Source of the DNA: Afipia sp.
GTDB lineage: Bacteria; Pseudomonadota; Alphaproteobacteria; Rhizobiales; Xanthobacteraceae
Direction: 5' to 3'
Assembly (NCBI GenBank): GCA_017308595.1
Contig: JAFKER010000011.1
Span: 117,213 to 181,212, forward strand
DNA length: 64,000 nucleotides
In this document: one piece after another, positions 29,768 to 39,414 of the stretch
Numbering within the stretch: the stretch's first letter is position 1
Layout: each line of letters opens with the position of its first letter
Notes under the pieces: model-generated
The model's database searches: none
What the model was told of the DNA's origin: nothing
The model's input: only the letters and a program-made list of their open reading frames with translations
Made by a program: the position numbers and the translations under genes

Positions 29768-30253
29768 ATGCGTTGCCCGAGCTGCAACAGTCTCGATACA
29801 CAGGTGAAGGATTCACGGCCGACGGAAGATTCGGCCGTGATCCGCCGCCGCCGTGTGTGCATGTCGTGCAACTTCCGTTTCACGACATTTGAGCGTGTGC
29901 AGCTTCGTGAGCTCACTGTCATCAAGCGCAACGGCCGCCGCGTTCCGTTCGACCGTGACAAGCTGGTGCGCTCGCTGCAGATCAGTCTGCGCAAGCGCCC
30001 GGTCGATCCCGAGCGGGTGGAGAAGATGGTGTCGGCCATCGTGCGCGAACTGGAAAGCGGCGGCGAAGCGGAGATTTCGTCGGAGGTCATCGGCGAGACC
30101 GTGATGGAGCATCTCCGCCAGCTCGACGATGTGGCTTATGTGCGCTTCGCGTCGGTCTACCGCAATTTCCGCGAGGCCAAGGATTTCGAGGCCGTCCTCG
30201 GCGAATTGTCAGGCGAGGACGAACCGCCGCGCCCGGTGGTTCTGCGGAAGTGA
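29768..30253 (+). CDS. nrdR: Transcriptional repressor NrdR
   Basis: Zinc-ribbon and ATP-cone repressor of ribonucleotide reductase genes, sensing dATP/ATP. The 161-residue protein has the four zinc cysteines (C3, C6, C31, C34) and an ATP-cone beginning [16 protein letters not shown]. The glyA-nrdR-ribD order is usual in alphaproteobacteria. No NrdR box was sought or noticed nearby. Confidence 0.96.
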   Translation: MRCPSCNSLDTQVKDSRPTEDSAVIRRRRVCMSCNFRFTTFERVQLRELTVIKRNGRRVPFDRDKLVRSLQISLRKRPVDPERVEKMVSAIVRELESGGEAEISSEVIGETVMEHLRQLDDVAYVRFASVYRNFREAKDFEAVLGELSGEDEPPRPVVLRK

Positions 30254-30283
30254 TTTTTTCGCTCCGCACGGTCTGCTAGTCTG

Positions 30284-31414
30284 ATGGCCGTGCCGGATAC
30301 TGCTGATCCAATGACCGAAGATTTTCGTTACATGCAGCTTGCGTTGGCGCTGGGCCGCCGCGGGCAGGGCCGCACATGGCCCAATCCCGCTGTCGGCGCT
30401 GTGATCGTCAAGGACGGCGTCATCGTCGGGCGCGGCTGGACGCAAGCTGGCGGGCGGCCTCATGCCGAGCCTGAGGCGCTGCGGCGCGCAGGCGCGGCAG
30501 CGCGAGGTGCAACGCTTTATGTGACGCTGGAGCCATGTTCGCATTTCGGCAAATCGCCGCCGTGCGCGGATGCCGTCATCGCCGCGGGCATCAAACGTGT
30601 CGTATCCGCCATTGAAGATCCCAATCCCGAGGTCGGCGGGCAGGGCCATGCGCGGCTGCGTGCCGCCGGGATCGAGGTCGATGTCGGCCTTTGCAAGGAC
30701 GAAGCGGCACGCGATCATGCCGGGCATTTCCTGCGCGTCGGTGCAAAGCGCCCATTCGTCATTCTGAAACTCGCCCTGTCGGCCGATGACCGGATCGCGG
30801 CGGCAGGTCATCAGCCTGTGGCGATCACAGGCGAGGTGGCAAAGGCGCGGGTGCATCTGTTGCGTGCGCAGAGCGATGCGATCCTCGTCGGCATCGGTAC
30901 GGTGCTCGCGGACGATCCGATGCTGACCGTGCGCTTGCCGGGGCTGGAAGCACAATCGCCGGTGCGTGTGGTGCTGGATCGCGCGTTGCGCCTGCCGGGC
31001 GAGAGCCATCTCGTTCATTCGGCACGCCAGACGCCGCTCTGGGTGATGACGTCTGATCTGGCGGAAGCGCCTGCGGCGATGAAACTTGGTGCTGCGGGCG
31101 CGCAGGTGATCCGCGTGCCGGTGACAGACGGGCCGCCGCCCGGCCTCGATTTGAAGTTGGTTTTAAGCGCGCTCGCGGAGCGCGGCATCACCCGGCTGAT
31201 GGTTGAGGGCGGTGCACGCGTGGCGTCATCGTTCCTGACCGCGGGTCTTGTTGACGAGGTCTGGCTGCTGCGCGGCCCGGATGCCATCGGTAGGGATGGT
31301 ATTCCGGCGCTCGATACGCAACCGCTATCGGTCATCACCCGGTCGCCTCGCTGGCGCGCGCATGCTACCGAGGCTTTGGGCAAAGACACTCTTACAGTTT
31401 ATGAGCGTACCTAG
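30284..31414 (+). CDS. ribD: Riboflavin biosynthesis deaminase/reductase RibD
   Basis: Bifunctional: the N-terminal domain deaminates the pyrimidine intermediate from GTP and the C-terminal domain reduces the ribosyl group. In 376 residues the zinc deaminase shows HAEPEAL (H60, E62) and EPCSHFGKSPPC (C85, C94), and the reductase shows KLALSADDRIAA, SDAILVGIGTVLADDP and LMVEGGARVASSFL. The ATG at 30284 or the ATG ten codons on (MTEDFRYM) could start it. The stop abuts ribE. Confidence 0.94.
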   Translation: MAVPDTADPMTEDFRYMQLALALGRRGQGRTWPNPAVGAVIVKDGVIVGRGWTQAGGRPHAEPEALRRAGAAARGATLYVTLEPCSHFGKSPPCADAVIAAGIKRVVSAIEDPNPEVGGQGHARLRAAGIEVDVGLCKDEAARDHAGHFLRVGAKRPFVILKLALSADDRIAAAGHQPVAITGEVAKARVHLLRAQSDAILVGIGTVLADDPMLTVRLPGLEAQSPVRVVLDRALRLPGESHLVHSARQTPLWVMTSDLAEAPAAMKLGAAGAQVIRVPVTDGPPPGLDLKLVLSALAERGITRLMVEGGARVASSFLTAGLVDEVWLLRGPDAIGRDGIPALDTQPLSVITRSPRWRAHATEALGKDTLTVYERT

Positions 31415-32023
31415 ATGTTCACCGGCATCATCACCGACCTTGGGGAAATCACCAGCATCCAGCCGACCGCGCAAGGCCAGTTGCACCGGCTGCGGATCGC
31501 GTGCCGCTACGATCAGACAACGATTGCCGACGGTGCATCCATCGCCTGCAACGGCGTCTGCCTGACCGTGGTGCAGTCCGGCGTCGATGGCGGCAAGACA
31601 TGGTTCGATGTCGATGCCGCCGCCGAAACGCTGCGCCTCACGACCGCGAAGGGTTGGGGGAAGGGCTCACGCCTCAACCTTGAGCGCGCGCTCAAGATCG
31701 GCGATGAACTCGGCGGCCATATTGTCGCGGGTCATGTCGATGGCATCGCGACGATTATTTCGCGCGAAGACCTGCCGGGCATGGCGAAGTTCGAATTGCG
31801 TGCGTCGCGCGATCTGGCGAAATTCATCGCGGCCAAGGGATCGGTCGTGCTCGACGGCGCCTCATTGACCGTGAATACCGCTGTCGATGACACATTCTCG
31901 GTGCTTATCATTCCGCATACGCTGCGGGTGACGACGCTGAACGACTGGCGCGTCGGCTCCGAGGTCAATATCGAAGTGGATTTGATGGCGCGTTACGCCG
32001 CGCGTCTGGTCGAGATGAAATAG
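31415..32023 (+). CDS. ribE: Riboflavin synthase alpha subunit
   Basis: Dismutates two molecules of 6,7-dimethyl-8-ribityllumazine to riboflavin and the pyrimidine precursor. The 202-residue protein has the two-fold repeat of the lumazine-binding domain: MFTGIITDLGEI ... GASIACNGVCLTV and GGHIVAGHVDG ... GSVVLDGASLTVN. It starts directly at the ribD stop, so translation is coupled. Confidence 0.95.
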   Translation: MFTGIITDLGEITSIQPTAQGQLHRLRIACRYDQTTIADGASIACNGVCLTVVQSGVDGGKTWFDVDAAAETLRLTTAKGWGKGSRLNLERALKIGDELGGHIVAGHVDGIATIISREDLPGMAKFELRASRDLAKFIAAKGSVVLDGASLTVNTAVDDTFSVLIIPHTLRVTTLNDWRVGSEVNIEVDLMARYAARLVEMK

Positions 32024-32051
32024 GACGCGCGCCGAGGGCCGCAGGACGGAC

Positions 32052-32714
32052 ATGCGCAAGCAACTCACCGATCAGCAGGTCGAGGTCTTCCGGGAGCGGT
32101 TGCTGCGCGCCGCCGAAAAACTCTTTGCCAAACATGGCGTCGCCGGCGTGTCGATGCGCCAGATCGCACAGGCGCTGGGCTATAGCCAGACCGCTGCCTA
32201 TCGCTATTTCGCCAACAAGGATGAAATCCTGCTGGCGATGCGGGCTGCGGCGCTCGACCGCTTCTGCGGCCACCTTGAAGCGGCTTTCGATCCGGCGCGA
32301 GACGCGCGCAAGAACGCCCGTGCGGTAGGGCAGGCCTTTCTCGATTTTGCGTTGAAGCATCCCGACACGTACCGGCTGATTTTCTTTACCGAGAACCTCG
32401 AGCAAGCGATCGCTCCGCAATTCCCCGCCACCATGACGCGGTTTCGCGCCACCATGACGACCTATGTGCAGGCGCTTCTCGATGCCGGGCATATCGAGGG
32501 TGACGCCGAGACGCTCGCCGAAACATTTTTCTCCGCTGCGCATGGCATTGTCATGATGCACATGAGCGGTCTCCTGAAAACGGTCCGGGCGCGGGACGAG
32601 CTTCATCGTGCGTCGATGCGGTTGATCGCGAAAGGCGCGGGCATGCGCGATGCTGCGCCTGACCGCGCGAAGCCTGTGCGAGCGGCCGCAGGCGAGCGGC
32701 CGCACAAAACTTGA
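32052..32714 (+). CDS. TetR-family transcriptional regulator
   Basis: A 220-residue repressor-type protein. The N-terminal helix-turn-helix LFAKHGVAGVSMRQIAQALG followed by YSQTAAYRYFANKDEIL is characteristic; the rest (RLIFFTENLEQAI, AHGIVMMHMSGLL) is a helical ligand and dimer domain of the WHG type. It lies 28 bases after ribE and just before an acyl-CoA synthetase, so it may regulate that gene, with an acyl-CoA or similar ligand; this is inference from neighbourhood. Confidence 0.88.
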   Translation: MRKQLTDQQVEVFRERLLRAAEKLFAKHGVAGVSMRQIAQALGYSQTAAYRYFANKDEILLAMRAAALDRFCGHLEAAFDPARDARKNARAVGQAFLDFALKHPDTYRLIFFTENLEQAIAPQFPATMTRFRATMTTYVQALLDAGHIEGDAETLAETFFSAAHGIVMMHMSGLLKTVRARDELHRASMRLIAKGAGMRDAAPDRAKPVRAAAGERPHKT

Positions 32715-32797
32715 CGCTGTTAAATTAATTAAATAGCGTGCCGTCAAAATCGGGAAACGCGTCTGCGTCATAGCGGAACTTGGGATGGGGAACTGAA

Positions 32798-34651
32798 ATG
32801 CCGTTGTTCAGCGATTATCCGGTTGCGACGCTTAACGATGTCATCAAATTTGAAACCGAGAAGACGCTGGAGCAGCGCTACGATGCGCGAAGCGTCTATG
32901 ATATCTTCTCCAAAAGCGCCGCGCGTCACCCCGATCGCACCGCGCTGACCATGCTGATGACCGGCGTGGACGACGAGACGCCGCGCATCGTCACCTACCG
33001 GCAGATGCTGGACGGTATCACCCGCGCCGCAAATTTCTTTGCAAGCCTTGGTGGCGCAGGTGCGGGCGTTGCCTACATCCTGCCGAGCCTGGTTGAAACG
33101 CATTTCACGCTGTGGGGCGCGGAAGCGCAGGGCTATGCTGTCCCCATCAACTTCCTGCTGCAGGCGCAGAACATCGCCGATCTTGTTCGCGCGGCAGATG
33201 CAAAGATTCTCGTTGCGCTCGGGCCGCATCCTCAGCTCGATATCTGGCAGAAGGCCATCGAGGTCAAGAAGCTGTTGCCTGACATCAAGCTGGTGCAGGT
33301 GTCGCTGTCGGATGCGCCGTTGCCTGAAGGTGTTGTCGGCTTCGCATCTGGCCTCAAGGCGCAGGATGGCAACGCGCTCACTTTCGGCAAAGCGCGAAGC
33401 GGCGATGACGTTGCGGCTTATTTCCATACAGGCGGTACCACGGGCTCGCCCAAGCTCGTCACCCATACCCATCGCATGCAGATTGCGGCAGGGTTCGGCG
33501 GCACGGTGCTGCAGGATCTGAGCGAGGCCGACGCGATCACCAACGGCCTGCCGCTGTTTCACGTTGCTGCGACGATCTCGTGCGGCCTGTCGTTCTTCAT
33601 CGCGGGCGCGAATGTGATCGTTCTGTCGCCGGGCGGCATGCGTAATCCGGTGATCATCAAGAACTTCTGGAAGATCGTGGAACGTTATCGCGCGAGCGTC
33701 ATCGGCGGCGTGCCGACGGCGCTGGCCGCACTGCTGAACGTGCCGGTCGATGCGGATATTTCGTCGGCGCGTTTCAGTATTTCCGGTGCGTCGCTGTTGC
33801 CGCGCGCGGTGGCCGTACAATATCAGAAGATGACCGGCACCAGGATTCACGAAATCCTCGGCATGACCGAGACCGGCGGGCTTGTCTCCATCGATCCCGC
33901 GCCCGCGGAGCCGGTGCTGGGCTCTGTTGGCATCAGGCTGCCGTATACGCAGGTGGTCGTTCGAAAGCTGGCGGCGGATGGTTCGCTGGGCGAAGCCTGC
34001 GCGCCGCATGAGGTGGGCGTGATGACCGTGTCCGGCCCGAACGTGACGCCGGGTTACAAGGATCGGAGCCAGAACGGCGATGCGCTGCGCGGCGGCTATC
34101 TCGACAGCGGCGATCTTGCCTATACCGATGAGCAGGGGCGGCTCTATATCGCGGGCCGCTCGAAGGATCTGATTATCCGCAGCGGTCACAACATCGATCC
34201 CGTTCTGATCGAGGATGCGCTGCAGTCGCATCCCGCCGTCGCACTCGCTGCAGCCGTCGGACAGCCGGACAAATACGCGGGCGAACTGCCGGTGTGTTAC
34301 GTCGCGCTCAAGCCCGGCGCACAGGTGACGCCCGATGAACTGAAAGCCTTTGCCGAGCCGCTGATCGCGGAGCGGCCTGCGTGGCCGAAGCAGATCATCG
34401 TGATCGACGCCATTCCGGTCACCAGCGTGGGCAAGATTTTCAAGCCGCAACTGCGCACGGACGCTGTGGAACGGCTGGTCGCGCAAGTGGTCGCGGAAGC
34501 AGCCGGATCGGACGGTGCGAAAATCGACGTTAACGCAGGCGGCAAGCGCGGCATCGATGTCGTGGTGACGCTGGCGGCGGCGCAGTCGGGTCAGCGGGAT
34601 GCTGTCGAAAAGGCACTGGAAGGCTATCTGTTCGATTACAAGGTCGCCTGA
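32798..34651 (+). CDS. AMP-forming acyl-CoA synthetase
   Basis: An ANL-superfamily enzyme of 617 residues that adenylates a carboxylic acid and transfers it to CoA. The P-loop is YFHTGGTTGSPKLVTHTH, the A5 motif is ILGMTETGG, YLDSGDLAY and GRSKDLIIRSGHNIDP are the A7/A8 hinge motifs, and SVGKIFKPQLR carries the C-terminal catalytic lysine. Substrate chain length is not readable. GGGATGGGGA precedes the ATG at 32798. The downstream ribH gene is separated by 117 bases, so this pair interrupts the riboflavin gene group. Confidence 0.87.
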   Translation: MPLFSDYPVATLNDVIKFETEKTLEQRYDARSVYDIFSKSAARHPDRTALTMLMTGVDDETPRIVTYRQMLDGITRAANFFASLGGAGAGVAYILPSLVETHFTLWGAEAQGYAVPINFLLQAQNIADLVRAADAKILVALGPHPQLDIWQKAIEVKKLLPDIKLVQVSLSDAPLPEGVVGFASGLKAQDGNALTFGKARSGDDVAAYFHTGGTTGSPKLVTHTHRMQIAAGFGGTVLQDLSEADAITNGLPLFHVAATISCGLSFFIAGANVIVLSPGGMRNPVIIKNFWKIVERYRASVIGGVPTALAALLNVPVDADISSARFSISGASLLPRAVAVQYQKMTGTRIHEILGMTETGGLVSIDPAPAEPVLGSVGIRLPYTQVVVRKLAADGSLGEACAPHEVGVMTVSGPNVTPGYKDRSQNGDALRGGYLDSGDLAYTDEQGRLYIAGRSKDLIIRSGHNIDPVLIEDALQSHPAVALAAAVGQPDKYAGELPVCYVALKPGAQVTPDELKAFAEPLIAERPAWPKQIIVIDAIPVTSVGKIFKPQLRTDAVERLVAQVVAEAAGSDGAKIDVNAGGKRGIDVVVTLAAAQSGQRDAVEKALEGYLFDYKVA

Positions 34652-34690
34652 GCTGTTTGAAACGCGGTCGCGCGCTGCATCCCTGCCTTG

Positions 34691-34757
34691 AAAGGGTCCC
34701 GTTTGGCTTGGCTTTGTCGCGCCCAGCGATTACAAACGCGCCAACACGGAACCCTTT
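34691..34757 (+). promoter_or_regulatory. Structured leader upstream of ribH
   Basis: AAAGGGT (34691-34697) pairs with ACCCTTT (34751-34757), closing about 67 bases, and inside it CGTTTG (34700-34705) pairs with CAAACG (34733-34738). The structure ends 11 bases before the ribH ATG. The classical FMN (RFN) riboswitch core is absent, so if regulatory it is of another type. Confidence 0.4.
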
Positions 34758-34768
34758 GACTGGATGGA

Positions 34769-35266
34769 ATGATGGCTGAACCGCGGCGCGCAGAACTCAA
34801 GGACCAGACCGATATCAGCGGATCGCGTGTCGTCATTATCGAAGCACGCTTCTACGATGATATTCAGGAAGCCCTGCTTCAGGGCGCACTCAAGGAATTG
34901 GAAGCTGCGGGCGTCGGCTACGACGTGATCAGCGTTCCCGGCGCGCTGGAAATTCCGGCTGCGATCGCGATTGCGATGGATGCCTCAAAAAAGATCGGCA
35001 AGCCGTATGACGGGGCGATTGCGCTCGGCTGCGTGGTGCGCGGCGACACCATCCATTTCGAAATCGTGTCGATGGAGTCCTCACGCGCGCTGATGGACCT
35101 TTCTGTGGCGCGCAGCCTTCCGCTCGGCAACGGCATTATCACGGTAAACACCACCGAGCAGGCGTGGGAACGCGCCCGTGCGGACCGGCTGAACAAGGGT
35201 GGCGATGCGGCCCGCGCGGCGCTCACCATGATGCGGATCAAGAAGCGTCTGGCGAAACCGCTATGA
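34769..35266 (+). CDS. ribH: 6,7-dimethyl-8-ribityllumazine synthase
   Basis: Condenses 5-amino-6-ribitylaminouracil with 3,4-dihydroxy-2-butanone 4-phosphate to the lumazine used by RibE. The 165-residue protein shows [46 protein letters not shown] (the His near the active site) and [17 protein letters not shown]. Two adjacent ATGs (34769, 34772) could start it. The stop overlaps nusB as ATGA. Confidence 0.95.
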   Translation: MMAEPRRAELKDQTDISGSRVVIIEARFYDDIQEALLQGALKELEAAGVGYDVISVPGALEIPAAIAIAMDASKKIGKPYDGAIALGCVVRGDTIHFEIVSMESSRALMDLSVARSLPLGNGIITVNTTEQAWERARADRLNKGGDAARAALTMMRIKKRLAKPL

Positions 35267-35760
35267 GCGATCCGAAGAAAGGCAGCGACAAGGGACCGGG
35301 CGAGCGCAAGGCCAACCGGCGCGGCGCGGCGCGGCTCGCTGCCGTGCAGGCGCTGTATCAGATGGACATTGCGGGCGCGGGCATCGGCGACATCTTCGCC
35401 GAGTTCGAAAGCCACTGGCTCGGTTCCGAAGTCGAGGGTGACACCTATCTTCCCGCCGAAGCCGCATTCTTTAAAGATGTGGTGTCTGGCGTGGTGCGCG
35501 ACCAGACTAAAATCGATCCGCTGATCGACAAGGCGCTGGAAAGCGGCTGGCCACTGAAGCGCATTGACGCGATCCTGCGCGCCACGTTGCGGGCAGGGGC
35601 TTATGAGCTCGAACACCGCAAGGACATTCCGGCGCGTGTTGTCGTCTCGGAATATGTCGATGTCGCCCACGCCTTCGTGGACAAGGACGAAACCGGCATG
35701 GTGAACGCGGTGCTCGATCAGATCGCGCGGCAGTTTCGCGCGTCCGAGTTTGCACGCTAG
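35263..35760 (+). CDS. nusB: Transcription antitermination factor NusB
   Basis: Binds boxA RNA with NusE (S10) for rRNA antitermination. The 165-residue all-helical protein has [54 protein letters not shown] and [21 protein letters not shown] use the ATG at 35263 that overlaps the ribH stop; the upstream in-frame region belongs to ribH. ribH-nusB coupling is conserved widely. A repeat separates it from thiL. Confidence 0.95.
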   Translation: MSDPKKGSDKGPGERKANRRGAARLAAVQALYQMDIAGAGIGDIFAEFESHWLGSEVEGDTYLPAEAAFFKDVVSGVVRDQTKIDPLIDKALESGWPLKRIDAILRATLRAGAYELEHRKDIPARVVVSEYVDVAHAFVDKDETGMVNAVLDQIARQFRASEFAR

Positions 35761-35768
35761 CGGGGGTC

Positions 35769-35871
35769 GTCATCCTGAGGTGCGAGCTCTTGCGAGCCTC
35801 GATGGATGACGGATTATAACTCCGCCGCCGCTCTTCGAGGCCTCCGCTTCGCTACGGCACCTCAGGGTGAC
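35769..35871. repeat. Long BIME-like repeat between nusB and thiL
   Basis: GTCATCCTGAGGTGC (35769-35783) and GCACCTCAGGGTGAC (35857-35871) are inverted with one difference; inside, GAGCCTCGA and TCGAGGC form further pairing. The roughly 100-base unit is a family seen repeatedly in Bradyrhizobium-group intergenic DNA. It creates a false upstream reading extension of thiL from 35806 and separates the two genes. Confidence 0.7.
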
Positions 35872-35904
35872 GCCAAGACGGTTTCGAGTTGTGGATTGCT
35901 CATG

Positions 35905-36876
35905 ATGGCCTCCGGTGAAGACGATTTGATCGCGCGTTACTTCCGTCCGCTTGCGACCGATCCCGGCGCGCTCGGTCTGGTCGATGATGCCGCGCTGCTG
36001 ACATCATCGGGCGACGACCTTGTCGTGACCACGGACGCGATTGTTGAAGGCGTCCATTTCCTCGCCGGTGATCCGCCGGACACCATCGCGCGCAAGGCAT
36101 TGCGCGTGAACCTCTCCGATCTCGCTGCCAAAGGCGCGGTGCCTGCGGGCTTTGTGCTGACGCTGGTGTTGCGAGATGTGAAAGAGCAGTGGCTCGCGCC
36201 ATTCGCCCGCGCGTTAGGCGAGGATGCGGCGGCGTTCAATTGTCCGGTGCTTGGCGGCGATACGGTCTCGACGCCGGGGCCGCTGATGATCTCGATCACC
36301 GCATTCGGCCGTGTCCCACCGGGCCAAATGGTTCGCCGTACGGATGCGCAGCCGGGCGATCTCATTGCCGTGACGGGCACCATTGGCGACGCCGCGATGG
36401 GTCTCCAGGCGTTGAAGGGAAAGAGCGACGGCCTCGATCCACCAGCGCGCGATTTCCTGATCCAGCGTTACCGCGTGCCGCAGCCGCGCAATGCGCTCGC
36501 CATCGCAATTCGCGATCATGCGAGCGCGGCGATGGATGTATCCGATGGACTGGCTGGCGACCTGACCAAGCTTTGCGCGGCGTCCGGTGTTTCGGCAGCG
36601 GTTAGTCTCGCAGACGTTCCGCTGTCCGCTGCTGCGCAGGCGCTCATTGCTGACGGCAGTTCAAGCATCGAGGCCGCCGTGTCCGGCGGCGACGATTACG
36701 AGATTCTCTGCACTATTCCGGAGAATCGGTGGGAATCATTCGCGGCCACCGCACGCCAGATCGGCGTTCAGGTCTCCTCTATCGGCAGGATTGAGGCGGC
36801 TGCAGCCGCACCGCGGTTCCTCGATGCCGCAGGTCAGCCGGTTGCGTTCAAACGCCTGTCCTACAGCCATTTCTAA
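35905..36876 (+). CDS. thiL: Thiamine-monophosphate kinase
   Basis: Phosphorylates thiamine monophosphate to the active pyrophosphate. The 323-residue PurM/AIR-synthase-fold protein has GLVDDAALL, VTTDAIVEGVHFL, LRVNLSDLAAKGAVP, CPVLGGDTVSTPGP, AMDVSDGLAGDLTKL and AVSGGDDYEIL. The start is MASGEDDLIARYF at 35905 (or the ATG just before, 35902); the further upstream in-frame ATG at 35806 lies inside the repeat. The nusB-thiL pair is usual in Rhizobiales. Confidence 0.92.
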   Translation: MASGEDDLIARYFRPLATDPGALGLVDDAALLTSSGDDLVVTTDAIVEGVHFLAGDPPDTIARKALRVNLSDLAAKGAVPAGFVLTLVLRDVKEQWLAPFARALGEDAAAFNCPVLGGDTVSTPGPLMISITAFGRVPPGQMVRRTDAQPGDLIAVTGTIGDAAMGLQALKGKSDGLDPPARDFLIQRYRVPQPRNALAIAIRDHASAAMDVSDGLAGDLTKLCAASGVSAAVSLADVPLSAAAQALIADGSSSIEAAVSGGDDYEILCTIPENRWESFAATARQIGVQVSSIGRIEAAAAAPRFLDAAGQPVAFKRLSYSHF

Positions 36877-37109
36877 TGCTTTTCGCGCTGCACCAAAATG
36901 AGCTGTGCGGCATTCGTTGAATCACCCAAAAAGCCGCCTACGGAACGCCGGTGGCGTTGCGTCAAGGGTATGATTTTGGCATTGTCCGCGCCGAATTGAG
37001 GCAGCTTTTCGCCTTCGACGAAGCATGCCTTCTTTTTTGCGCGCCCGGCCACCCTGTATGGCCTGTGGGGCGTTTCTGGGGAAACAGCAGGGGATCTGAG
37101 GCAACATCA

Positions 37110-39224
37110 ATGACAGCACTATGGTTGATTGTGCTCGCGGGCGTGCTTTCCATCGTCTACGCCGCGTGGGCAACATCGTCGGTACTTGGGGCGGATGCGG
37201 GCAATGCCCGCATGCAGGAAATCGCAGCAGCGGTGAGGGAAGGTGCGCAGGCGTACCTGAAGCGCCAGTACATGACGATCGGACTCGTCGGCATCGTGAT
37301 CTTCGCGCTGCTCGCTTACTTCCTCGGCATTCTTGTCGCGGTCGGCTTCCTGATCGGCGCAGTGCTGTCGGGTGCAGCAGGCTTCATCGGCATGAACGTC
37401 TCGGTTCGCGCCAACGTGCGCACCGCGCAGGCGGCGACCAAGTCGCTGGCGGGCGGTCTTGAACTCGCCTTCAAGGCGGGCGCGATCACAGGCCTGCTGG
37501 TTGCCGGTCTCGCGCTGCTCGGCGTGACGCTGTACTTCATCTATCTCACCAAGAGCGCGGGCCTTCCGGCCAACAGCCGTACCGTGGTCGACGCCCTTGT
37601 GGCTCTCGGCTTCGGCGCATCGCTGATCTCGATCTTCGCCCGTCTCGGCGGCGGCATCTTCACCAAGGGTGCGGACGTCGGCGGCGATCTCGTCGGCAAG
37701 GTTGAAGCCGGCATTCCGGAAGATGATCCTCGCAACCCGGCCACAATCGCCGACAACGTCGGTGACAACGTCGGCGATTGCGCCGGCATGGCCGCCGACC
37801 TGTTCGAAACCTATGCCGTGACCGCGGTCGCGACCATGGTTCTCGCGGCGATCTTCTTCGCGACGTCGCCGCTGTTGGTGAACATGATGACGCTGCCGCT
37901 TGCTATCGGCGGCATCTGCATCATCACCTCGATCATCGGCACCTTCTTCGTGAAACTCGGCGCCAGCCAGTCGATCATGGGCGCGCTCTACAAGGGCCTG
38001 ATCGCCACCGGCGTTCTGTCCCTGTTCGGCGTGGCTTTCGTGATCCACCAGTTGGTCGGCTTCGGTCCGCTGGCGGGCGTGAAGTACACCGGTCTCGCGC
38101 TGTTCGAATGCGGCGTGGTCGGCCTCGTGGTCACCGGTCTGATCATCTGGATCACCGAATACTACACCGGCACCGATTTCCGCCCGGTGAAGTCGATCGC
38201 ACAGTCGTCAGTGACCGGCCACGGCACCAACGTCATTCAGGGTCTTGCCATTTCGATGGAGTCGACGGCGCTTCCCGCCATCGTCATCATCGCGGGCATT
38301 CTGGTGACCTACAGCCTCGCTGGCCTGTTCGGCATCGCGATTGCGACCACCACCATGCTGGCGCTGGCGGGCATGATCGTCGCGCTCGACGCCTTCGGTC
38401 CGGTGACGGACAACGCGGGCGGCATCGCCGAAATGGCTGGCCTTCCGAAGGAAGTGCGCAAGTCCACCGACGCGCTCGATGCGGTCGGCAACACCACCAA
38501 GGCCGTCACCAAGGGCTACGCCATCGGCTCTGCAGGTCTCGGCGCGCTGGTGCTGTTCGCGGCGTACAATGAAGACCTCAAGTTCTTCATTGCTTCGAAG
38601 AGCCCGTACTTCGTCGGCGTCAACCCGGACTTCTCGCTGAACAATCCTTACGTCGTGGTCGGCCTGCTGTTTGGCGGCCTGCTGCCGTATCTGTTCGGCG
38701 CGATGGGCATGACCGCTGTGGGCCGTGCTGCCGGTGCAATCGTTGAAGAAGTGCGCCGCCAGTTCCGTGAGAAGCCCGGCATCATGAAGGGCACCGACAA
38801 GCCGGACTACGGCAAGGCGGTCGACCTTCTGACCCGCGCTGCGATCAAGGAAATGATCATTCCGTCGCTGCTGCCGGTGCTGTCGCCGATCTTCGTCTAC
38901 TTCGTGATCTATGCGATCGCGGGTGGCGGTGCGGCTGGCAAGTCGGCTGCGTTCTCGGCCGTCGGCGCGATGCTGCTCGGCGTGATCGTGACCGGTCTGT
39001 TCGTCGCGATCTCGATGACCTCGGGCGGCGGCGCATGGGACAACGCCAAGAAGTACATCGAAGACGGTCATCACGGCGGCAAAGGTTCGGATGCTCACAA
39101 GGCAGCCGTGACCGGCGATACCGTCGGCGATCCCTACAAGGACACCGCGGGTCCTGCCGTGAACCCGATGATCAAGATCACCAACATCGTGGCGCTGCTG
39201 CTGCTCGCGATCCTGGCGCACTAA
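37110..39224 (+). CDS. hppA: Membrane-bound H+-pumping pyrophosphatase (K+-independent type)
   Basis: Hydrolyses pyrophosphate and pumps protons across the inner membrane. About 704 residues with some sixteen membrane helices. The substrate loop [22 protein letters not shown], then [34 protein letters not shown], is diagnostic. The segment [11 protein letters not shown] has Lys and Thr where K+-dependent enzymes have Ala and Gly/Ala, so this is the K+-independent class. The ATG at 37110 ([11 protein letters not shown]) starts the first membrane helix; the longer frame from 36951 is not family-like. The 233-base gap before it has no gene. A strong terminator follows. Confidence 0.95.
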   Translation: MTALWLIVLAGVLSIVYAAWATSSVLGADAGNARMQEIAAAVREGAQAYLKRQYMTIGLVGIVIFALLAYFLGILVAVGFLIGAVLSGAAGFIGMNVSVRANVRTAQAATKSLAGGLELAFKAGAITGLLVAGLALLGVTLYFIYLTKSAGLPANSRTVVDALVALGFGASLISIFARLGGGIFTKGADVGGDLVGKVEAGIPEDDPRNPATIADNVGDNVGDCAGMAADLFETYAVTAVATMVLAAIFFATSPLLVNMMTLPLAIGGICIITSIIGTFFVKLGASQSIMGALYKGLIATGVLSLFGVAFVIHQLVGFGPLAGVKYTGLALFECGVVGLVVTGLIIWITEYYTGTDFRPVKSIAQSSVTGHGTNVIQGLAISMESTALPAIVIIAGILVTYSLAGLFGIAIATTTMLALAGMIVALDAFGPVTDNAGGIAEMAGLPKEVRKSTDALDAVGNTTKAVTKGYAIGSAGLGALVLFAAYNEDLKFFIASKSPYFVGVNPDFSLNNPYVVVGLLFGGLLPYLFGAMGMTAVGRAAGAIVEEVRRQFREKPGIMKGTDKPDYGKAVDLLTRAAIKEMIIPSLLPVLSPIFVYFVIYAIAGGGAAGKSAAFSAVGAMLLGVIVTGLFVAISMTSGGGAWDNAKKYIEDGHHGGKGSDAHKAAVTGDTVGDPYKDTAGPAVNPMIKITNIVALLLLAILAH

Positions 39225-39248
39225 TCTCAAGTGCATCATTGAACAAGG

Positions 39249-39278
39249 AACCCCGCGACTCGCGTCGCGGGGTTTTTC
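39249..39278 (+). terminator. Rho-independent terminator after hppA
   Basis: AACCCCGCGA and TCGCGGGGTT form a 10-base-pair stem around a six-base loop, followed by TTTCTTT. Positioned 25 bases past the hppA stop. Confidence 0.88.
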
Positions 39279-39414
39279 TTTGCGCCGATGCCACAGAAGA
39301 TTGTTGCGATTTGATGACAGATTGAATCGTCATCAACATGGAAATTTCTGCCTCGCGCTGAAACCCGATCAAGATTCTGTGCGTTGTCGGTTGTTGAACA
39401 TAGGGAGGCATCAC

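Noticed and set aside
32768-34486. A 572-codon open frame antisense to the acyl-CoA synthetase
   Set aside because: Antisense shadow with biased His/Arg composition; the plus-strand synthetase has all family motifs.
34652-34768. FMN riboswitch (RFN element) before ribH
   Set aside because: The conserved RFN core sequences are not present, although a different structured leader is.
35806-35904. Longer thiL start
   Set aside because: Those 33 codons are inside the intergenic repeat and have no family similarity.
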